A stretch of DNA of 64,000 bases from an uncultured Prochlorococcus sp. (GCF_902626525.1 NZ_CACOFR010000006.1:31959-95958); one strand, 5' to 3'. Shown: positions 26,660 to 37,773, counted from the first letter of the stretch. Notes: a model not told the origin generated them from the sequence alone. A program made the numbers and translations.

Positions 26660-27394
26660 CTAAATTTCTAATTCTTTTGCTGATTCTTGATCACAAAATA
26701 TTGAAATTTGATTAATAGATTTTATTAATTTTGATGGTGTTCGATCGAAAGGCTCTTTTTCATCTAATAACCTCTCAAGAGCAATTCTTTTATTGGATCC
26801 ACTAACCAAAAATACTATTTCAGATGAGGCTGAGAGAACTTTTGGAGTTAATGAGATTCTTTTTAATCCTTTACCTTCATTAAAAATCACAAAATCATCT
26901 ACGTTGTTATTTTGATAAGGAAATAGTGAAGCTGTATGACCATCATCTCCAAGACCTAATAAAGTCAAATCAAAGGAGGGAGGGTTTGATCCGCATTTTT
27001 CAAATAATTTAGAAATTAAATGATTTTTTACAGCTTCATCATCAGCATTTAAATCATTGAAAATTTCATAAAAAAAAGCTTTAGATCCAAAATTAGTTAA
27101 CAATGAATTTTTTAACATTAGAGAGTTACTTAATTCTGAATTTGGATCTACACATCTTTCATCTCCTAAAAAGACATCAACCATTTCCCATCTAATATCA
27201 CATTTTGATAAAAGCTGATAAACAGATTTAGGAGTTGAACCTCCACTCACACAAAATTTGAACCTATCTTTCTTTTTTAAAATATGAATAATGTGACTTT
27301 CAATAAATTTAAAAACTGCTGTTGATAGTTCTAACTTGTCTTTATAGATGTTTAGGGTATATCCATTTATAATCTTTTTTATCATTTCATCCAT
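26660..27394 (-). CDS. pgl: 6-phosphogluconolactonase
   Basis: Hydrolyses 6-phosphogluconolactone in the oxidative pentose phosphate pathway. A 244-aa SugR/Pgl fold shows KFCVSGGSTPKSVYQLL, VDVFLGDERCVDPNSELSN and TLLGLGDDGHTASLFP. It overlaps gnd (the next enzyme of the pathway) by 13 bases, so the two are translationally coupled. zwf and opcA are not in the window. Confidence 0.95.
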   Translation of the reverse strand: MDEMIKKIINGYTLNIYKDKLELSTAVFKFIESHIIHILKKKDRFKFCVSGGSTPKSVYQLLSKCDIRWEMVDVFLGDERCVDPNSELSNSLMLKNSLLTNFGSKAFFYEIFNDLNADDEAVKNHLISKLFEKCGSNPPSFDLTLLGLGDDGHTASLFPYQNNNVDDFVIFNEGKGLKRISLTPKVLSASSEIVFLVSGSNKRIALERLLDEKEPFDRTPSKLIKSINQISIFCDQESAKELEI

Positions 27395-28800
27395 TCAGTA
27401 TGAAAACTACCATCCTTATCAATTCTTTCATATGTATGCGAGCCAAAACAGTCTCTCATTGCCTGAACAAGATTCTGAGGAAGTCTATTGGTTCTATAAC
27501 TATTCAAATAATCTAAAGTACTGGATAGACATGGGACTGGTATGCCAGCTTTTGTTGATAAAGAAACTACCTTAGCTAAGTTATCTAATCTTGTCGCAAT
27601 TTCATTATTGAACCAATCATCAAAAATTAAATTTTTTAGATTAGGGTCTTTGTTATAAGCATCTTGAATTTTACTTAATAATTTTGATCTAATTATGCAA
27701 CCACCTTTCCATATTTGAGCAATTGACGGCATATTCAAACCATAGTTATATACGGCAGATGCTTCTCTTAAAATATCCATACCTTGAGCATAGCTAGCAA
27801 TTGTGGCAAGGACTACAGCATCAAATAAAGGTTTCATTCCATCTGATATATTTCCTAAATCAAAATCCTCTATTTTTTTAGATGGGATAGTTTTTTCAAT
27901 CTCACTACGTTGCTCTTTTAAAGAACTCATTACTCTTGCATTTAAAGATGCATAAATAGTTGGGACTGATACCCCCAGTTCTAAGGCACTTACAACAGTC
28001 CATAACCCAGTACCTTTCTGGCCAGCTTTATCTAATATTTTCTCCACGACATCATCTCCAGTAATCTCATCTTTTGTATTTAGACAAATCTCTGTTATCT
28101 CAACTAGATAAGAACCTAATTCATCAGTATTATTCCAGATACCAAATACCTCTGACATCTGCTTTCCATTCATACCTTTTACTCTCTTCATAAGGTCATA
28201 AGCTTCTGCGAGTATTTGTTCAATTCCATATTCAATTCCGTTATGAACGGTTTTCACAAAATGACCTGAGCCCCCTGGCCCAACATATGCAACACACGGT
28301 CCGTCTTCAACTTTGGCAGCCATTTTTGTTAATAAGCTTTCTATTGCATCATATGAAGCCTTGGTACCGCCAGGCATCATACTTGGCCCTTCTAGAGCTC
28401 CTTTGGCACCACCTGAAACTCCCATTCCAATGTACCCAAAACTTTTACTTTCAAGAGTATTTACCCTTCTTTCTGTATCTTTAAATTGAGAATTACCGCC
28501 ATCTATTAATAAATCTCCTTCCTCGAGATATCCAGAAATATTGTCTATAACAGCATCAGTAGCTGGTCCAGCTTTTACCATCATTAGTATTCTTCTAGGT
28601 CTCTCTAGCTTATTAACAAATTCTTGAAGAGTTTCAGCTCCCTCTATATTCTTTCCTAAGCCTCGACCTTTCAAAAATTCTTCAGTTTTGGAATAAGTTC
28701 TATTAAAAACTACACTTGAAAATCCATTTCTTTCTGCATTAAGAACTAAATTTTCGCCCATAACACCAAGACCTACTAAACCAAAATGCGCCTTGGACAT
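27382..28800 (-). CDS. gnd: 6-phosphogluconate dehydrogenase (decarboxylating)
   Basis: Makes ribulose-5-phosphate, CO2 and NADPH. The Rossmann motif is GLVGLGVMGENL, followed by DGGNSQFKDTERR, MGVSGGAKGALEGPSMMPGG and GSGHFVKTVHNGIEYG, with the catalytic Lys in the last. The length of 472 aa fits the dimeric form. Immediately 5' of the ATG on the coding strand are 14 T residues (28801-28814), leaving no room for a Shine-Dalgarno. It is the main night-time NADPH source with pgl. Confidence 0.97.
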   Translation of the reverse strand: MSKAHFGLVGLGVMGENLVLNAERNGFSSVVFNRTYSKTEEFLKGRGLGKNIEGAETLQEFVNKLERPRRILMMVKAGPATDAVIDNISGYLEEGDLLIDGGNSQFKDTERRVNTLESKSFGYIGMGVSGGAKGALEGPSMMPGGTKASYDAIESLLTKMAAKVEDGPCVAYVGPGGSGHFVKTVHNGIEYGIEQILAEAYDLMKRVKGMNGKQMSEVFGIWNNTDELGSYLVEITEICLNTKDEITGDDVVEKILDKAGQKGTGLWTVVSALELGVSVPTIYASLNARVMSSLKEQRSEIEKTIPSKKIEDFDLGNISDGMKPLFDAVVLATIASYAQGMDILREASAVYNYGLNMPSIAQIWKGGCIIRSKLLSKIQDAYNKDPNLKNLIFDDWFNNEIATRLDNLAKVVSLSTKAGIPVPCLSSTLDYLNSYRTNRLPQNLVQAMRDCFGSHTYERIDKDGSFHTEWMK

Positions 28801-28814
28801 AAAAAAAAAAAAAA
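28801..28814. repeat. 14-base A/T homopolymer touching the gnd start codon
   Basis: On the minus strand the gnd mRNA has 14 consecutive U residues right before AUG. A run this long is rare even in this AT-rich genome. It replaces the Shine-Dalgarno and would be prone to length changes by slippage. It could be a U-rich S1-type initiation element. The effect is inferred. Confidence 0.6.
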
Positions 28815-28895
28815 CTCAATAAATATAGTTTGCACCCAACTTAAAAAAATTGCTCAAAAAAATAACTTATGTCAGCGAAAAATGATCGAAAATAA

Positions 28896-30191
28896 TTAAA
28901 TAATAGTTTCGTTTGCAATAGTTGCATTTTTAACAACTACAACAATGCCATTTCGTATGTAGAAACCTAGTTCTGGTTTATCAGCTTCTTCTACTCGATC
29001 TTTATTAATGATCACGACATTATCACCTATCCTAGTATTCTTATCAAGAATAGCTCTTTTTACCGTAGTTCCTTCACCTACCCCTAAAGGGGTTCCTCCT
29101 CCTTTTCTTAGTTCAATTCTTTCCTCGGGAGATTCAAAGAAATCAGAACCCATTACTAAGGTGTCTTCAAGAACGGAATCACTCTCAATCCTGCTTCTAA
29201 CACCTAAAACACAATGCAAAATACTACAGGATTTCAAGATTGTCCCTTCACAAACTATTGAATCAGTAATTTGAGCATCTACAAGCTTAGAAGGGGGGAG
29301 AAATCTAGGTCTTGTGTAAATTGGAAATTTTTCATCATAAAAACTAAATGGGGGTTTAGGTTGTTTTGTCAATGCTAGGTTTGATTCAAAAAATGCTCCG
29401 ATAGTTCCAATATCTTCCCAATAATCATCGAATACATAACTCTTAAGATTATCACCCCTATTAAGAGCTTCAGGGATTATATCCTTTCCAAAATCTGTAT
29501 AACTAGGAAATTTATTAAGAAGATCAAAAAGAGTATTTCTACTAAAAACATAAATACCCATAGAAGCAAGATAGGGTTTCTCTAAGGCTGATTCCTTGGT
29601 TAATCCAAATTTAGAGGTATCTACTGCCATTGCCTTCAACTTATCTCCGGATGGCTTTTCACTAAATTCTTTTATATTCCCTAAATCATCTGTTCTCATG
29701 AGGCCAAAACCTTCTGCCTGAGATTCATCAACGGGTAACGCGGCTACAGTTAAATCAGCATTATTATCCCTATGATGTTGAACAAATAAACTATAGTCCA
29801 TTCTATAAAGTTGATCACCTGACAATATCAAGTACTCATCAACATCCCATTCTTGAAATAACCATTGGTATTTTCTTACAGCGTCTGCAGTACCTTCAAA
29901 CCATTTAGGACTGTCAGGGGTCTGTTGAGCAGCTAAAACCTCAACAAAACCTTGACCAAAAGGTCCATTTAGATTATATGTTCTTCCTATATGTCTATTG
30001 AGAGATGCACTATTGAACTGAGTCAATACGTACATTTTTTCAATACCTGAATTAATACAATTGCTAATTGGTATATCAATTAAACGATACTTACCTGCCA
30101 ATGGAACAGCAGGTTTCGCCCTCATTTTTGTTAAGGGGTAAAGTCTAGAACCTTTTCCTCCTCCGAGGATTATTGCCAACACACGCTTCAT
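28896..30191 (-). CDS. glgC: Glucose-1-phosphate adenylyltransferase (ADP-glucose pyrophosphorylase)
   Basis: Makes ADP-glucose for glycogen; activated by 3-PGA and inhibited by phosphate in cyanobacteria. The 431-aa sequence shows [57 protein letters not shown] and a C-terminal left-handed beta helix. The C-terminal activator lysine is likely in VVVVKNATI. It shares the carbon cluster with pgl, gnd and glpX. A 135-base gap separates it from hemA upstream. Confidence 0.97.
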   Translation of the reverse strand: MKRVLAIILGGGKGSRLYPLTKMRAKPAVPLAGKYRLIDIPISNCINSGIEKMYVLTQFNSASLNRHIGRTYNLNGPFGQGFVEVLAAQQTPDSPKWFEGTADAVRKYQWLFQEWDVDEYLILSGDQLYRMDYSLFVQHHRDNNADLTVAALPVDESQAEGFGLMRTDDLGNIKEFSEKPSGDKLKAMAVDTSKFGLTKESALEKPYLASMGIYVFSRNTLFDLLNKFPSYTDFGKDIIPEALNRGDNLKSYVFDDYWEDIGTIGAFFESNLALTKQPKPPFSFYDEKFPIYTRPRFLPPSKLVDAQITDSIVCEGTILKSCSILHCVLGVRSRIESDSVLEDTLVMGSDFFESPEERIELRKGGGTPLGVGEGTTVKRAILDKNTRIGDNVVIINKDRVEEADKPELGFYIRNGIVVVVKNATIANETII

Positions 30192-30326
30192 TCAATCTAA
30201 TGGAGATAGATACAACTATTTAAAGTAACTGATTATAGGCAGATTTTGAAATATGAATGGTCAGTTTACAAAGGTATTTCGATAAATTATTTGAAAAACT
30301 TAATATAAATCACCAAAATTAATCTA

Positions 30327-31628
30327 TTAATCCTCTTCTACTAGAGAGAATAATTTTTCAACTATTTTTAAAGAAGCTTGTCTTTCTTCTCTTGATTGAG
30401 GACTTCTTAATTGGGTAACAGGTGTGTGAAGAATTTTATTTATAATGCCTTTAGTAAGGGCTTCTACAACTTTTCTTTCTCGAGCAGAAAAATCTGGTCC
30501 CATTCTACTAAGGGCTTTTTGCAATTCTTCTTTTCTAATTGTCTCCAAATCTGATCTTAATTTATTAATCACTGGAACTGCCTCTAAACTAGCCCACCAC
30601 TCAAGAAAAATAATTCTTTCTTCTTCTACTAAAGATTCCGCTTCCTTTGCAATTTTCTGTCTAAATTCCTGATTTCTTGAAACAACCTCTTGTAAATCAT
30701 CTACATCAAATGATTCTACAAATTGATTTTGTTTAACGTCATTAGATATATTTCTAGGAACACCAATATCTATAAATTTAAGTTTATTCTTCAAATTTAA
30801 CTTTTCAATTTTAGCGAGATCAATTATTGGCTCTTCTGAGGCTGTGCTAGTGAAAACGAGAGAAGATATTGGTATACTCTCATCTAATTCTTTTAACCCT
30901 TTACAATTAATTTCTAAGTCAGGAAAATCCAACGCTAAATTTAATGCTCTATCAATATTTCTGTTAATAAGAATAAGTTTATTACATCCTTTTGATTTTA
31001 AATGAGTGATTAAAAGCCTGCTCATTCTTCCTGCACCAACTACAAGAACCTTCTCTGAATCCAAACTTACAAGAGTGTCAATGCCTTTTTCTTGACCAAT
31101 TTTTAACTGTGCAAGTTCGACCGCTGCTGAACTTATCGATACGGCTCCAGTTCCTAAATTTGTTTCAGACCTAACCTTTTTACCTGTACTAACTGATTGG
31201 GTTAATAATCTATTAAGAATAGGCCCAGTGGATTGATTATCTTGACCTAATCTCATCATTTTTTTTACTTGTGAAAGGATTTGACCTTCACCTAGTACAA
31301 GGCTATCGAGGCCTGCTGAGACTTTCATTAAATGCAAAACAGCATCTTCTTGTCTGTAGCAAAAAAGATGCGGATTTAAATCATCAAAGATAATCCCAGA
31401 ATAATTTGAGATAAATTCTTTAATAGATGAAATTCCAGTATTTTTATCTTTTACAAGCGCATAGATTTCAAGCCTATTACAAGTGCTTAAAATTGACACT
31501 TCTAGTACATCAGAGAAGGCTTTTAATGCTTTCAATGATTTTGTTATGGATTGGTCAGGAATACTTAACTTCTCACGCACTTCAACTGGTGCCGTGCGAT
31601 GACTTAGTCCGACGACAACGATATGCAT
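30327..31628 (-). CDS. hemA: Glutamyl-tRNA reductase
   Basis: First committed step of tetrapyrrole (haem, chlorophyll) synthesis. The active cysteine is C50 in SILSTCNRLEIYA. Other motifs are GLSHRTAPVEVREKL at the N-terminus, GLDSLVLGEGQIL, and the NADPH fold VLVVGAGRMSRLL. A C-terminal dimerisation domain follows. The length of 433 aa is normal. It starts 19 bases after the glpX stop, so the two are likely co-transcribed, linking pigment and carbon metabolism. Confidence 0.97.
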   Translation of the reverse strand: MHIVVVGLSHRTAPVEVREKLSIPDQSITKSLKALKAFSDVLEVSILSTCNRLEIYALVKDKNTGISSIKEFISNYSGIIFDDLNPHLFCYRQEDAVLHLMKVSAGLDSLVLGEGQILSQVKKMMRLGQDNQSTGPILNRLLTQSVSTGKKVRSETNLGTGAVSISSAAVELAQLKIGQEKGIDTLVSLDSEKVLVVGAGRMSRLLITHLKSKGCNKLILINRNIDRALNLALDFPDLEINCKGLKELDESIPISSLVFTSTASEEPIIDLAKIEKLNLKNKLKFIDIGVPRNISNDVKQNQFVESFDVDDLQEVVSRNQEFRQKIAKEAESLVEEERIIFLEWWASLEAVPVINKLRSDLETIRKEELQKALSRMGPDFSARERKVVEALTKGIINKILHTPVTQLRSPQSREERQASLKIVEKLFSLVEED

Positions 31629-31646
31629 AAAATCAAATGTAAATTT

Positions 31647-32648
31647 TTAAAGGCTGATACTTTTTGCACCGTCTTTTATATGGACAGTATTTGTGAATCT
31701 TGCAGTATTATCCAATGTACTAATTACTAGACTGCTTGTCCTAACGCAATCCCTTTCGAATTTAACTCCATCAAATAATAATCCATCAGTTATTCCACTA
31801 CCTGCAAATACAACATTTTCCCCAGATGCGAGTTCATTAGCCTCATATATTTTATCTATATTTGTTATTCCCATTTCGTTTAGACGTTTTATATTTCCTT
31901 CTTTTGTGTAATCAGCCCACTCAGAAGTTTGTGCAATAGACGGATCATATACTAGCTGCCCCTGAAAGTGTCCTCCTAAAGCTCTCATTGCAGCTGCAGA
32001 AATAACACCTTCTGGAGCTGCTCCAATACCCATCAAGCAATGTGTACCAGTACCAGCGAAACCACATGCGATAGCAGCTTGAACATCACCATCTGAAATC
32101 GGTTGAACTTTAGCTCCACAGTCTCGAATCTCCTTAATTAAATCCTTATGTCTGGTTCTATCCATCACAACAACAGTAAGTTCATCGATAGAAAGATCCA
32201 AACAATTACTTAGTATCTTCAAATTTTCAGTTGCTGAATTTCTAATATCTACCTTCCCTTTAGCAGCTGGAGGAGCTGCTAATTTATTCATATAAAAATC
32301 AGGTGCATTAAAAAGGCCTCCGGTATCGGAAGCAGCTAAAACTGCCATAGAGCCTCTTTGATTATTCGCGCAAAGATTAGTTCCTTCACAAGGATCTACA
32401 GCGAAGTCAACCCCTGGTCCACTTCCACTCCCAACTTCTTCACCTATATAAAGCATTGGTGCTTCATCTCGTTCACCTTCTCCAATAACAATTTTCCCTT
32501 TCATCTCAATTTTTCCCATTCGCAATCTCATTGCTTCGACAGCTGCAGCATCAGCTTCATCTTTTTGACCAAGTCCTGTAAGTTTTGCTGAGGCAATTGC
32601 TGCTTGCTCTACAACTTCGAGAATTTCTTGAATTAAAGTTTGATTCAC
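31647..32648 (-). CDS. glpX: Class II fructose-1,6-/sedoheptulose-1,7-bisphosphatase
   Basis: The bifunctional cyanobacterial FBPase/SBPase of the Calvin cycle. The 333-aa GlpX-family protein shows [35 protein letters not shown] (metal site) and [20 protein letters not shown]. It starts at ATG 32648. It diverges from rpe across a 184-base gap holding a strong inverted repeat. hemA follows on the same strand. Confidence 0.97.
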   Translation of the reverse strand: MNQTLIQEILEVVEQAAIASAKLTGLGQKDEADAAAVEAMRLRMGKIEMKGKIVIGEGERDEAPMLYIGEEVGSGSGPGVDFAVDPCEGTNLCANNQRGSMAVLAASDTGGLFNAPDFYMNKLAAPPAAKGKVDIRNSATENLKILSNCLDLSIDELTVVVMDRTRHKDLIKEIRDCGAKVQPISDGDVQAAIACGFAGTGTHCLMGIGAAPEGVISAAAMRALGGHFQGQLVYDPSIAQTSEWADYTKEGNIKRLNEMGITNIDKIYEANELASGENVVFAGSGITDGLLFDGVKFERDCVRTSSLVISTLDNTARFTNTVHIKDGAKSISL

Positions 32649-32689
32649 AATTAAATTTTGAGGATTTTCTAAAAGGTTTTGAGTGTAAT

Positions 32690-32714
32690 CTCATAAAAAA
32701 TGTTTTTTTATGAG
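32690..32714. promoter_or_regulatory. 11-bp-arm inverted repeat between glpX and rpe
   Basis: Arms CTCATAAAAAA and TTTTTTATGAG are perfect complements around a 3-base loop. The element sits in a divergent promoter region, where no transcript needs to end, so an operator or a shared regulatory structure is more likely than a terminator. It is 42 bases from glpX and 118 bases from rpe. Confidence 0.45.
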
Positions 32715-32832
32715 AATTATTATGCTAATAAGCTTTTTTAACTCTTTACAGCTGTTACTTTATCAGGCCATGACTTTAAATTAGGAATAAACAACTAAAT
32801 ATAGTATCTTTATTAAATATTTTAAAAATTAA

Positions 32833-33591
32833 ATGACTGTGTCAAATCAATCAAACTTAGCTGGTGTTAATAGACCAATTCAAATAATTCCTTCTGTTTT
32901 ACCAGCAGATTGGGCAAATATGGGGTCATGTGTAAAAGAGCTAGAGGAGGCTGGAGTAGATAGAATTCAATTTGATGTAATGGATGGAAATTTCGTCCCA
33001 AATCTTACTTTTGGTCCTGAGATGATCGCAGCATGCAGGAATTATTGCAAGGTCCCTTTTGAAACTCAATTAATGGTAAGTCAATACAATTGTGAAAGCA
33101 TGCTTGAAGCTTATGTAAACTCAACAAAAGGTGCTAATGGTGAACCAGGAGTAGTTATAGCGCATGCCGAAGCCAATATTCATCTGCATAGAGTTCTTGG
33201 AAGAATAAGAGATCTAGGAGGATCTCCTTCAGTAGCGTTAAATCCTCATACTCCATTTGAAATGATTGAAAACATTATGGATATGGTTGATCATGTTTTG
33301 GTTATGACAGTTAATCCAGGCTTTGGTGGACAAGCTTACATACCAACAATGCTTAATAAGATTAGAAAAATAAGAAACTTTATTATCGAAAAAAACCTAA
33401 ATGTAGATATTGAAGTTGATGGGGGGATAAAAGCAAATTGGACTATTTCACAATGTGCCTATGCTGGTGCTAATTGTTTTATCGCTGGCAGTGGAATGTT
33501 TGCTTATCCAACATTAAAAGAGGGATGTGAAGACTTGAGAAAAGTTGCGCAAGAAGCACAAAATGGGAAGGTGCTTTCTGAACCTCAATAA
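32833..33591 (+). CDS. rpe: Ribulose-phosphate 3-epimerase
   Basis: Interconverts ribulose- and xylulose-5-phosphate in the Calvin cycle and pentose phosphate pathway. The 252-aa TIM barrel shows IQFDVMDGNFVPNLTFGP, MVSQYN, VLVMTVNPGFGGQ and DVDGGI-like EVDGGIKANW. The N-terminal ~17 residues extend the usual start. It diverges from glpX and converges with ccsA. Confidence 0.97.
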   Translation: MTVSNQSNLAGVNRPIQIIPSVLPADWANMGSCVKELEEAGVDRIQFDVMDGNFVPNLTFGPEMIAACRNYCKVPFETQLMVSQYNCESMLEAYVNSTKGANGEPGVVIAHAEANIHLHRVLGRIRDLGGSPSVALNPHTPFEMIENIMDMVDHVLVMTVNPGFGGQAYIPTMLNKIRKIRNFIIEKNLNVDIEVDGGIKANWTISQCAYAGANCFIAGSGMFAYPTLKEGCEDLRKVAQEAQNGKVLSEPQ

Positions 33592-33611
33592 AATTCTTGG
33601 AGATTATCAAA

Positions 33612-34538
33612 TCACCCAAAAATCCATCCATAACTATGTAAACCTATTCCTAAAAAATTAACTCCCAAATAGCACACTAAAACCACTAAGAAACCTGTAG
33701 TAGCTAATAAAGCAGGCCTTCTTCCTTGCCAACCTTTGCTTATTCTCATATGCAAATAAGCTGCGTAAAACAACCATGAGATAAATGCCCATGTTTCTTT
33801 TGGATCCCAACTCCACCAAGTTCCCCATGCTTCATTAGCCCAAACCGCACCTGAGATCAAACCAAGAGTCAAAAGAACGAAGCCTATTAATATTGATTGA
33901 TAACTTAATGTATCCAATTCTTCTGAATGAGAAAATTCAACAGAATCAACAATTTCATTTAGAGAAAAATTATTTGATGTTTTGTAACCACCTATGCCTG
34001 TGGAACTACTTCTGATTTGTAGTGGTTGACTTTTATTAATAAACAAAACTGAGGCTGAGAGTAAAGAGCCTATTATGAGTGCAGCATAACTAAGCATTAC
34101 TACACTTACATGCATTATTAACCAACTAGATCTTAAGGCTGGAACTAAATTGGACGATAACTTTAAATCATCAGGTAATACAAAACAAGCAAATGCTACA
34201 GTTAGCAACTCTATAGGAATTGCAATTGAAGGGATTATTGGAGATCGATATTCCCTTTCGATTAATAGCTGCCCTATAGAGATCCCCCAAGTAAGAAAAT
34301 AAAGAGATTCATATAAATTACTAATTGGGAAATGTCCAGAAATAGACCACCTAAAAATCAATTGAAAAGTTATAAACAAATTTACTGAAATGGTAAGTAA
34401 TCTAACAATAAAAGAAGACTTTTTTGCAAAAAGCGCTGCTAAAGACAAAGGGAGATTAATTAACAATAAATAAAAGGTTAAAAGGCCTAAAAATGATACT
34501 GGGTCAAATATTAAATTTTTAAAAAGATTATCTAACAT
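33612..34538 (-). CDS. ccsA: Cytochrome c biogenesis protein CcsA (system II)
   Basis: Haem-handling membrane subunit of system II c-type cytochrome maturation. It is called CcsA in cyanobacteria and sometimes annotated CcsB. The 308-aa protein has about eight membrane segments. The tryptophan-rich WWD haem motif is [18 protein letters not shown], and conserved His residues flank it. It serves maturation of cytochrome f and c6/c-550. Alone on the minus strand, about 120 bases after lptB. Confidence 0.95.
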   Translation of the reverse strand: MLDNLFKNLIFDPVSFLGLLTFYLLLINLPLSLAALFAKKSSFIVRLLTISVNLFITFQLIFRWSISGHFPISNLYESLYFLTWGISIGQLLIEREYRSPIIPSIAIPIELLTVAFACFVLPDDLKLSSNLVPALRSSWLIMHVSVVMLSYAALIIGSLLSASVLFINKSQPLQIRSSSTGIGGYKTSNNFSLNEIVDSVEFSHSEELDTLSYQSILIGFVLLTLGLISGAVWANEAWGTWWSWDPKETWAFISWLFYAAYLHMRISKGWQGRRPALLATTGFLVVLVCYLGVNFLGIGLHSYGWIFG

Positions 34539-34657
34539 TATTTTTATAAATTTATGCCAATTTTAGATTCATAATTACAAATCAATAATAATTTAAATCA
34601 ATCATCAATGAGTAAATCATTAATAATTAAGTCTAAATCTTTCTATGAGTAAGCAGT

Positions 34658-35386
34658 TCAAAGTTGAAAATTATCGCCCAAATAATACTTCTTCACAATT
34701 CGATTATTAGCCAAGTCGCTTGATGAACCATAAGCTAAAATTTTACCCTCACTTAAAACATATGACTTATTAGTAATTAAAAGGGTTTCTCTAACATTAT
34801 GATCTGTAATCAAAATCCCAACACCATCTCTACTCAATTTAAGAATTAATTTTTTTAAATCATTAACAGCAAGAGGATCAATTCCAGCAAATGGTTCATC
34901 TAACAGTAAATATTTCGGTCCTTTTCTGCCAACAGAAAGTGCTCTTGCTATTTCACACCTTCTCCTCTCTCCTCCTGATAGTTGGAAACCATAATTATCT
35001 ACAAACTTATTTAAATTAAATTCATTTATTAGTTGTTCTCTCCTATTTCTAATTGCAGCTGAACTATAAGGTGAATTTTGCAAAGCTAAGTCAATGTTTT
35101 CCTTAACAGTAAGCTCTCTAAAGATACTAGCCTCCTGAGTTAAATACCCTAAACCAAGTCTAGATCTAATAGGGAGTGGAAGATGAGTTATATTTTTACC
35201 ATTCATTAAAACTTCACCTTTATCAGGTTTTATATTTCCAACTGCAAGATTAAAAGTAGTAGTTTTCCCTGCTCCATTAGGTCCCATCAAGCCTACAACT
35301 TCTCCAGGATTTACAGTTATGGAAACATCCTTTACTATTAGTTTTCCTTGTATTGAAAAGGATACCTTTTGAATTTTTAAGTTCAT
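34658..35386 (-). CDS. lptB: LptB-type LPS export ABC ATPase
   Basis: ATPase of the LptB2FG machine that pulls LPS from the inner membrane. 242 aa with Walker A GPNGAGKTT, a signature LSGGERRRCEIARAL, Walker B YLLLDEPFAGIDP and the switch ITDHNVRETL. The AGIDP and ERRR features match LptB. The genes for LptF/G are elsewhere. Complements lpxD in showing an LPS-bearing outer membrane. Confidence 0.92.
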   Translation of the reverse strand: MNLKIQKVSFSIQGKLIVKDVSITVNPGEVVGLMGPNGAGKTTTFNLAVGNIKPDKGEVLMNGKNITHLPLPIRSRLGLGYLTQEASIFRELTVKENIDLALQNSPYSSAAIRNRREQLINEFNLNKFVDNYGFQLSGGERRRCEIARALSVGRKGPKYLLLDEPFAGIDPLAVNDLKKLILKLSRDGVGILITDHNVRETLLITNKSYVLSEGKILAYGSSSDLANNRIVKKYYLGDNFQL

Positions 35387-35479
35387 TTTCCTTGAGAACG
35401 ATTAGATATGTTATTTTTTAGAAAAAATTAAGATTAAAAATAAAAATTTTACTTCAGCGATAAAGATATTCATAATTCA

Positions 35480-35848
35480 TTAAAGAGGTGTGAGAAAAGG
35501 CTTATCATTTTCATTTAAATTTTCTTTATATTGTAATTTCCTCAATAAATTTTCCAAACATTGGCAAAAGGATTCAAGATCAACACCTAAATTAATTTTG
35601 GTTCTTGTTTTTATTCTCCCTAGACCTTCTCCAAGCAAAATAGTAGCTCCATTTAAATTACCTTTACTTAAATGAAATTGTGAGACGGCAACTTGTAATA
35701 TCCCCTGTATAACTTGTCTTTCATCTCCATCAACAGTGTTCCAAATTTCCTCAAAAGCATCATGGGCATCATACCATTCATGATTATTAAAAAGATTTAA
35801 AGCAATATAAAGTGAATCTTTTAAACTTTTAGTACTTTCATCATTCAT
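35480..35848 (-). CDS. DUF309 family protein
   Basis: A 122-aa helical protein with the DUF309 core NHEWYDAHDAFEEIWNTV, then QVIQGILQVAVSQFHLSKGNLNGATILLGEGLGRI. The conserved His/Glu pattern suggests a metal-binding helical bundle. The function is unknown. It starts 11 bases after the typA stop on the same strand, so the two may share a transcript. Confidence 0.88.
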   Translation of the reverse strand: MNDESTKSLKDSLYIALNLFNNHEWYDAHDAFEEIWNTVDGDERQVIQGILQVAVSQFHLSKGNLNGATILLGEGLGRIKTRTKINLGVDLESFCQCLENLLRKLQYKENLNENDKPFLTPL

Positions 35849-35859
35849 ATAATTAATTG

Positions 35860-37656
35860 CTAATTTTTTTTCTTCTTATTAATTTTTCTCATTCTTATAG
35901 AATCAGGGGTTACCTCAAGCATTTCATCAGGACCAATATATTCGAGGGCTCTTTCAAGGGTAATCTCAACAGGCGACTGTAAAGTATCGAGTTCTTCTGC
36001 TCCTGCAGACCTCATATTAGTCAACTGTTTAGTTTTACAGATATTTAACTCTAGATCTTGAGGTCTGTTATTCTCTCCAATTATCATTCCTTTATAAACA
36101 TTAACTCCAGGTTTAATAAAATAAACCCCTCTATCTTCAGCATTCTTTAAAGCATAAAATGTGGCAACACCCTGTTCAAAAGAAATAAGAACACCATTTC
36201 TCCTCGTTTCAAAATCTCCTGTTTTAGGTTTATATTCATAAAAAGAGTGGCTCATTATGCCTTCACCTCTTGTTACCCTAACAAATTCGCCACGAAATCC
36301 TATTAGTCCTCTTGATGGTATAAGAAATTCTAATTGAGTTCTCCCATCTGAACTTGTCTGCATGTTTTTCATCTCCGCCTTTCTAGATCCAAGTTTCTCG
36401 ATACATGAACCAACAGCTATTTCAGGTACATCTAAAACCAAAGTCTCTATAGGCTCACATTCAACATTATCAATTTCTCTAAATATCACTTGAGGTTGCG
36501 AAATTTGAAACTCAAATCCCTCTCTTCTCATAGTTTCGATCAAAATTCCTAAATGTAATTCTCCTCTTCCAGAGACTGAAAATCTGTCAGGAGAGTCAGT
36601 TTCTTCGACCCTTAGGGCAACATTAGTTAAAAGTTCTCTTTCCAATCTGTTTTTTAATTGTCTGCTCGTCACAAATTTTCCTTCTTTACCAGCAAATGGA
36701 GAATCATTAACAACAAAAGTCATATTTAAGGTTGGTTCATCAACTTTGATTAATGGAAGAGGATGAGGAGATTCGGGACATGCTATTGTCTCACCAATAT
36801 TTACTTCATCGAAACCAGAAAGAGCAACAATATCTCCTGCAAATGCTTCATTTATATCAATTCTTTGTAAGCCTTCAAATCCTAATAGTTTACTAACCTT
36901 ACCTTTTATAGTTTTTCCATTCTCTTTAATTAAAAGAGCTTGTTGACCATTTTTGATAGTTCCATTATGAATTTTTCCTATAACAATTCTGCCTAAGAAA
37001 TCAGAATAGTCCAAAGTAGTAATTTGTAGCTGAAGAGGTTTATTTAAGTCACCAACTGGAGGTGGGACATGTCTAAGAACTGCTTCAAAAAGAGGCATCA
37101 TATTATCACTATGAGATTCCATCTCTTCTTTTGCGAAACCAGATAGGCCACTTCCATAGAGATAAGGAAAATCACATTGGTCGTCATCAGCTCCTAATTC
37201 TAAAAACAAATCAAGAACTTTATCAATTGCTATTTCTGGAACTACTCTTGGTCTATCAATTTTATTTACAAAGACTATTGGTCTTAGTCCTTTTTCTAAT
37301 GCTTTTTTTAAAACAAATCTTGTTTGAGGCATTGGCCCCTCATTTGCATCAACGATTAACAAACAGCCATCAACCATTCCCAAAACTCTCTCAACTTCTC
37401 CTCCAAAATCAGCATGTCCAGGTGTATCTATAATATTTATTCTGGTATTTTTGTAGTTAACTGCTGTATTTTTTGAGAGTATTGTTATTCCTCTTTCTCT
37501 TTCTAGATCATTTGAATCCATTACACATGAAGGAACGATTTCATTATCTCTAAATATTCCTGACTGTGATAACAATGCATCCACAAGAGTTGTTTTCCCA
37601 TGATCTACATGAGCAATAATTGCAACATTTCTAATTTCTTTTATTGACGATGACAT
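35860..37656 (-). CDS. typA: Translational GTPase TypA/BipA
   Basis: A ribosome-binding GTPase for stress growth and 50S assembly, 598 aa. G1 is [11 protein letters not shown]2 includes [16 protein letters not shown]3 is [12 protein letters not shown] and G4 is NKIDRP. EF-G-like domains and the BipA-specific C-terminus ([10 protein letters not shown]) follow. It starts at ATG 37656. The 117-base gap upstream shows no clear element. Confidence 0.97.
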   Translation of the reverse strand: MSSSIKEIRNVAIIAHVDHGKTTLVDALLSQSGIFRDNEIVPSCVMDSNDLERERGITILSKNTAVNYKNTRINIIDTPGHADFGGEVERVLGMVDGCLLIVDANEGPMPQTRFVLKKALEKGLRPIVFVNKIDRPRVVPEIAIDKVLDLFLELGADDDQCDFPYLYGSGLSGFAKEEMESHSDNMMPLFEAVLRHVPPPVGDLNKPLQLQITTLDYSDFLGRIVIGKIHNGTIKNGQQALLIKENGKTIKGKVSKLLGFEGLQRIDINEAFAGDIVALSGFDEVNIGETIACPESPHPLPLIKVDEPTLNMTFVVNDSPFAGKEGKFVTSRQLKNRLERELLTNVALRVEETDSPDRFSVSGRGELHLGILIETMRREGFEFQISQPQVIFREIDNVECEPIETLVLDVPEIAVGSCIEKLGSRKAEMKNMQTSSDGRTQLEFLIPSRGLIGFRGEFVRVTRGEGIMSHSFYEYKPKTGDFETRRNGVLISFEQGVATFYALKNAEDRGVYFIKPGVNVYKGMIIGENNRPQDLELNICKTKQLTNMRSAGAEELDTLQSPVEITLERALEYIGPDEMLEVTPDSIRMRKINKKKKN

Positions 37657-37773
37657 TTATAAAATAATAATTTTTTTTGATTAACTATACTTAGGCTAAC
37701 TCAAAGTAGGCTTATTCTTAAAAATTTATATAGAAGACTTTGAAAATTATCAAAAAAATTCAAATAAACTATT

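Noticed and set aside
34647..34712. A short plus-strand ORF (about 21 codons) overlapping the end of lptB
   Set aside because: Too short, with no conserved features, and antisense to lptB.
37131..37433. A 100-codon open frame on the plus strand inside typA
   Set aside because: It is antisense to a long, fully conserved gene and has no family features. Open antisense frames are common here because of the codon use.
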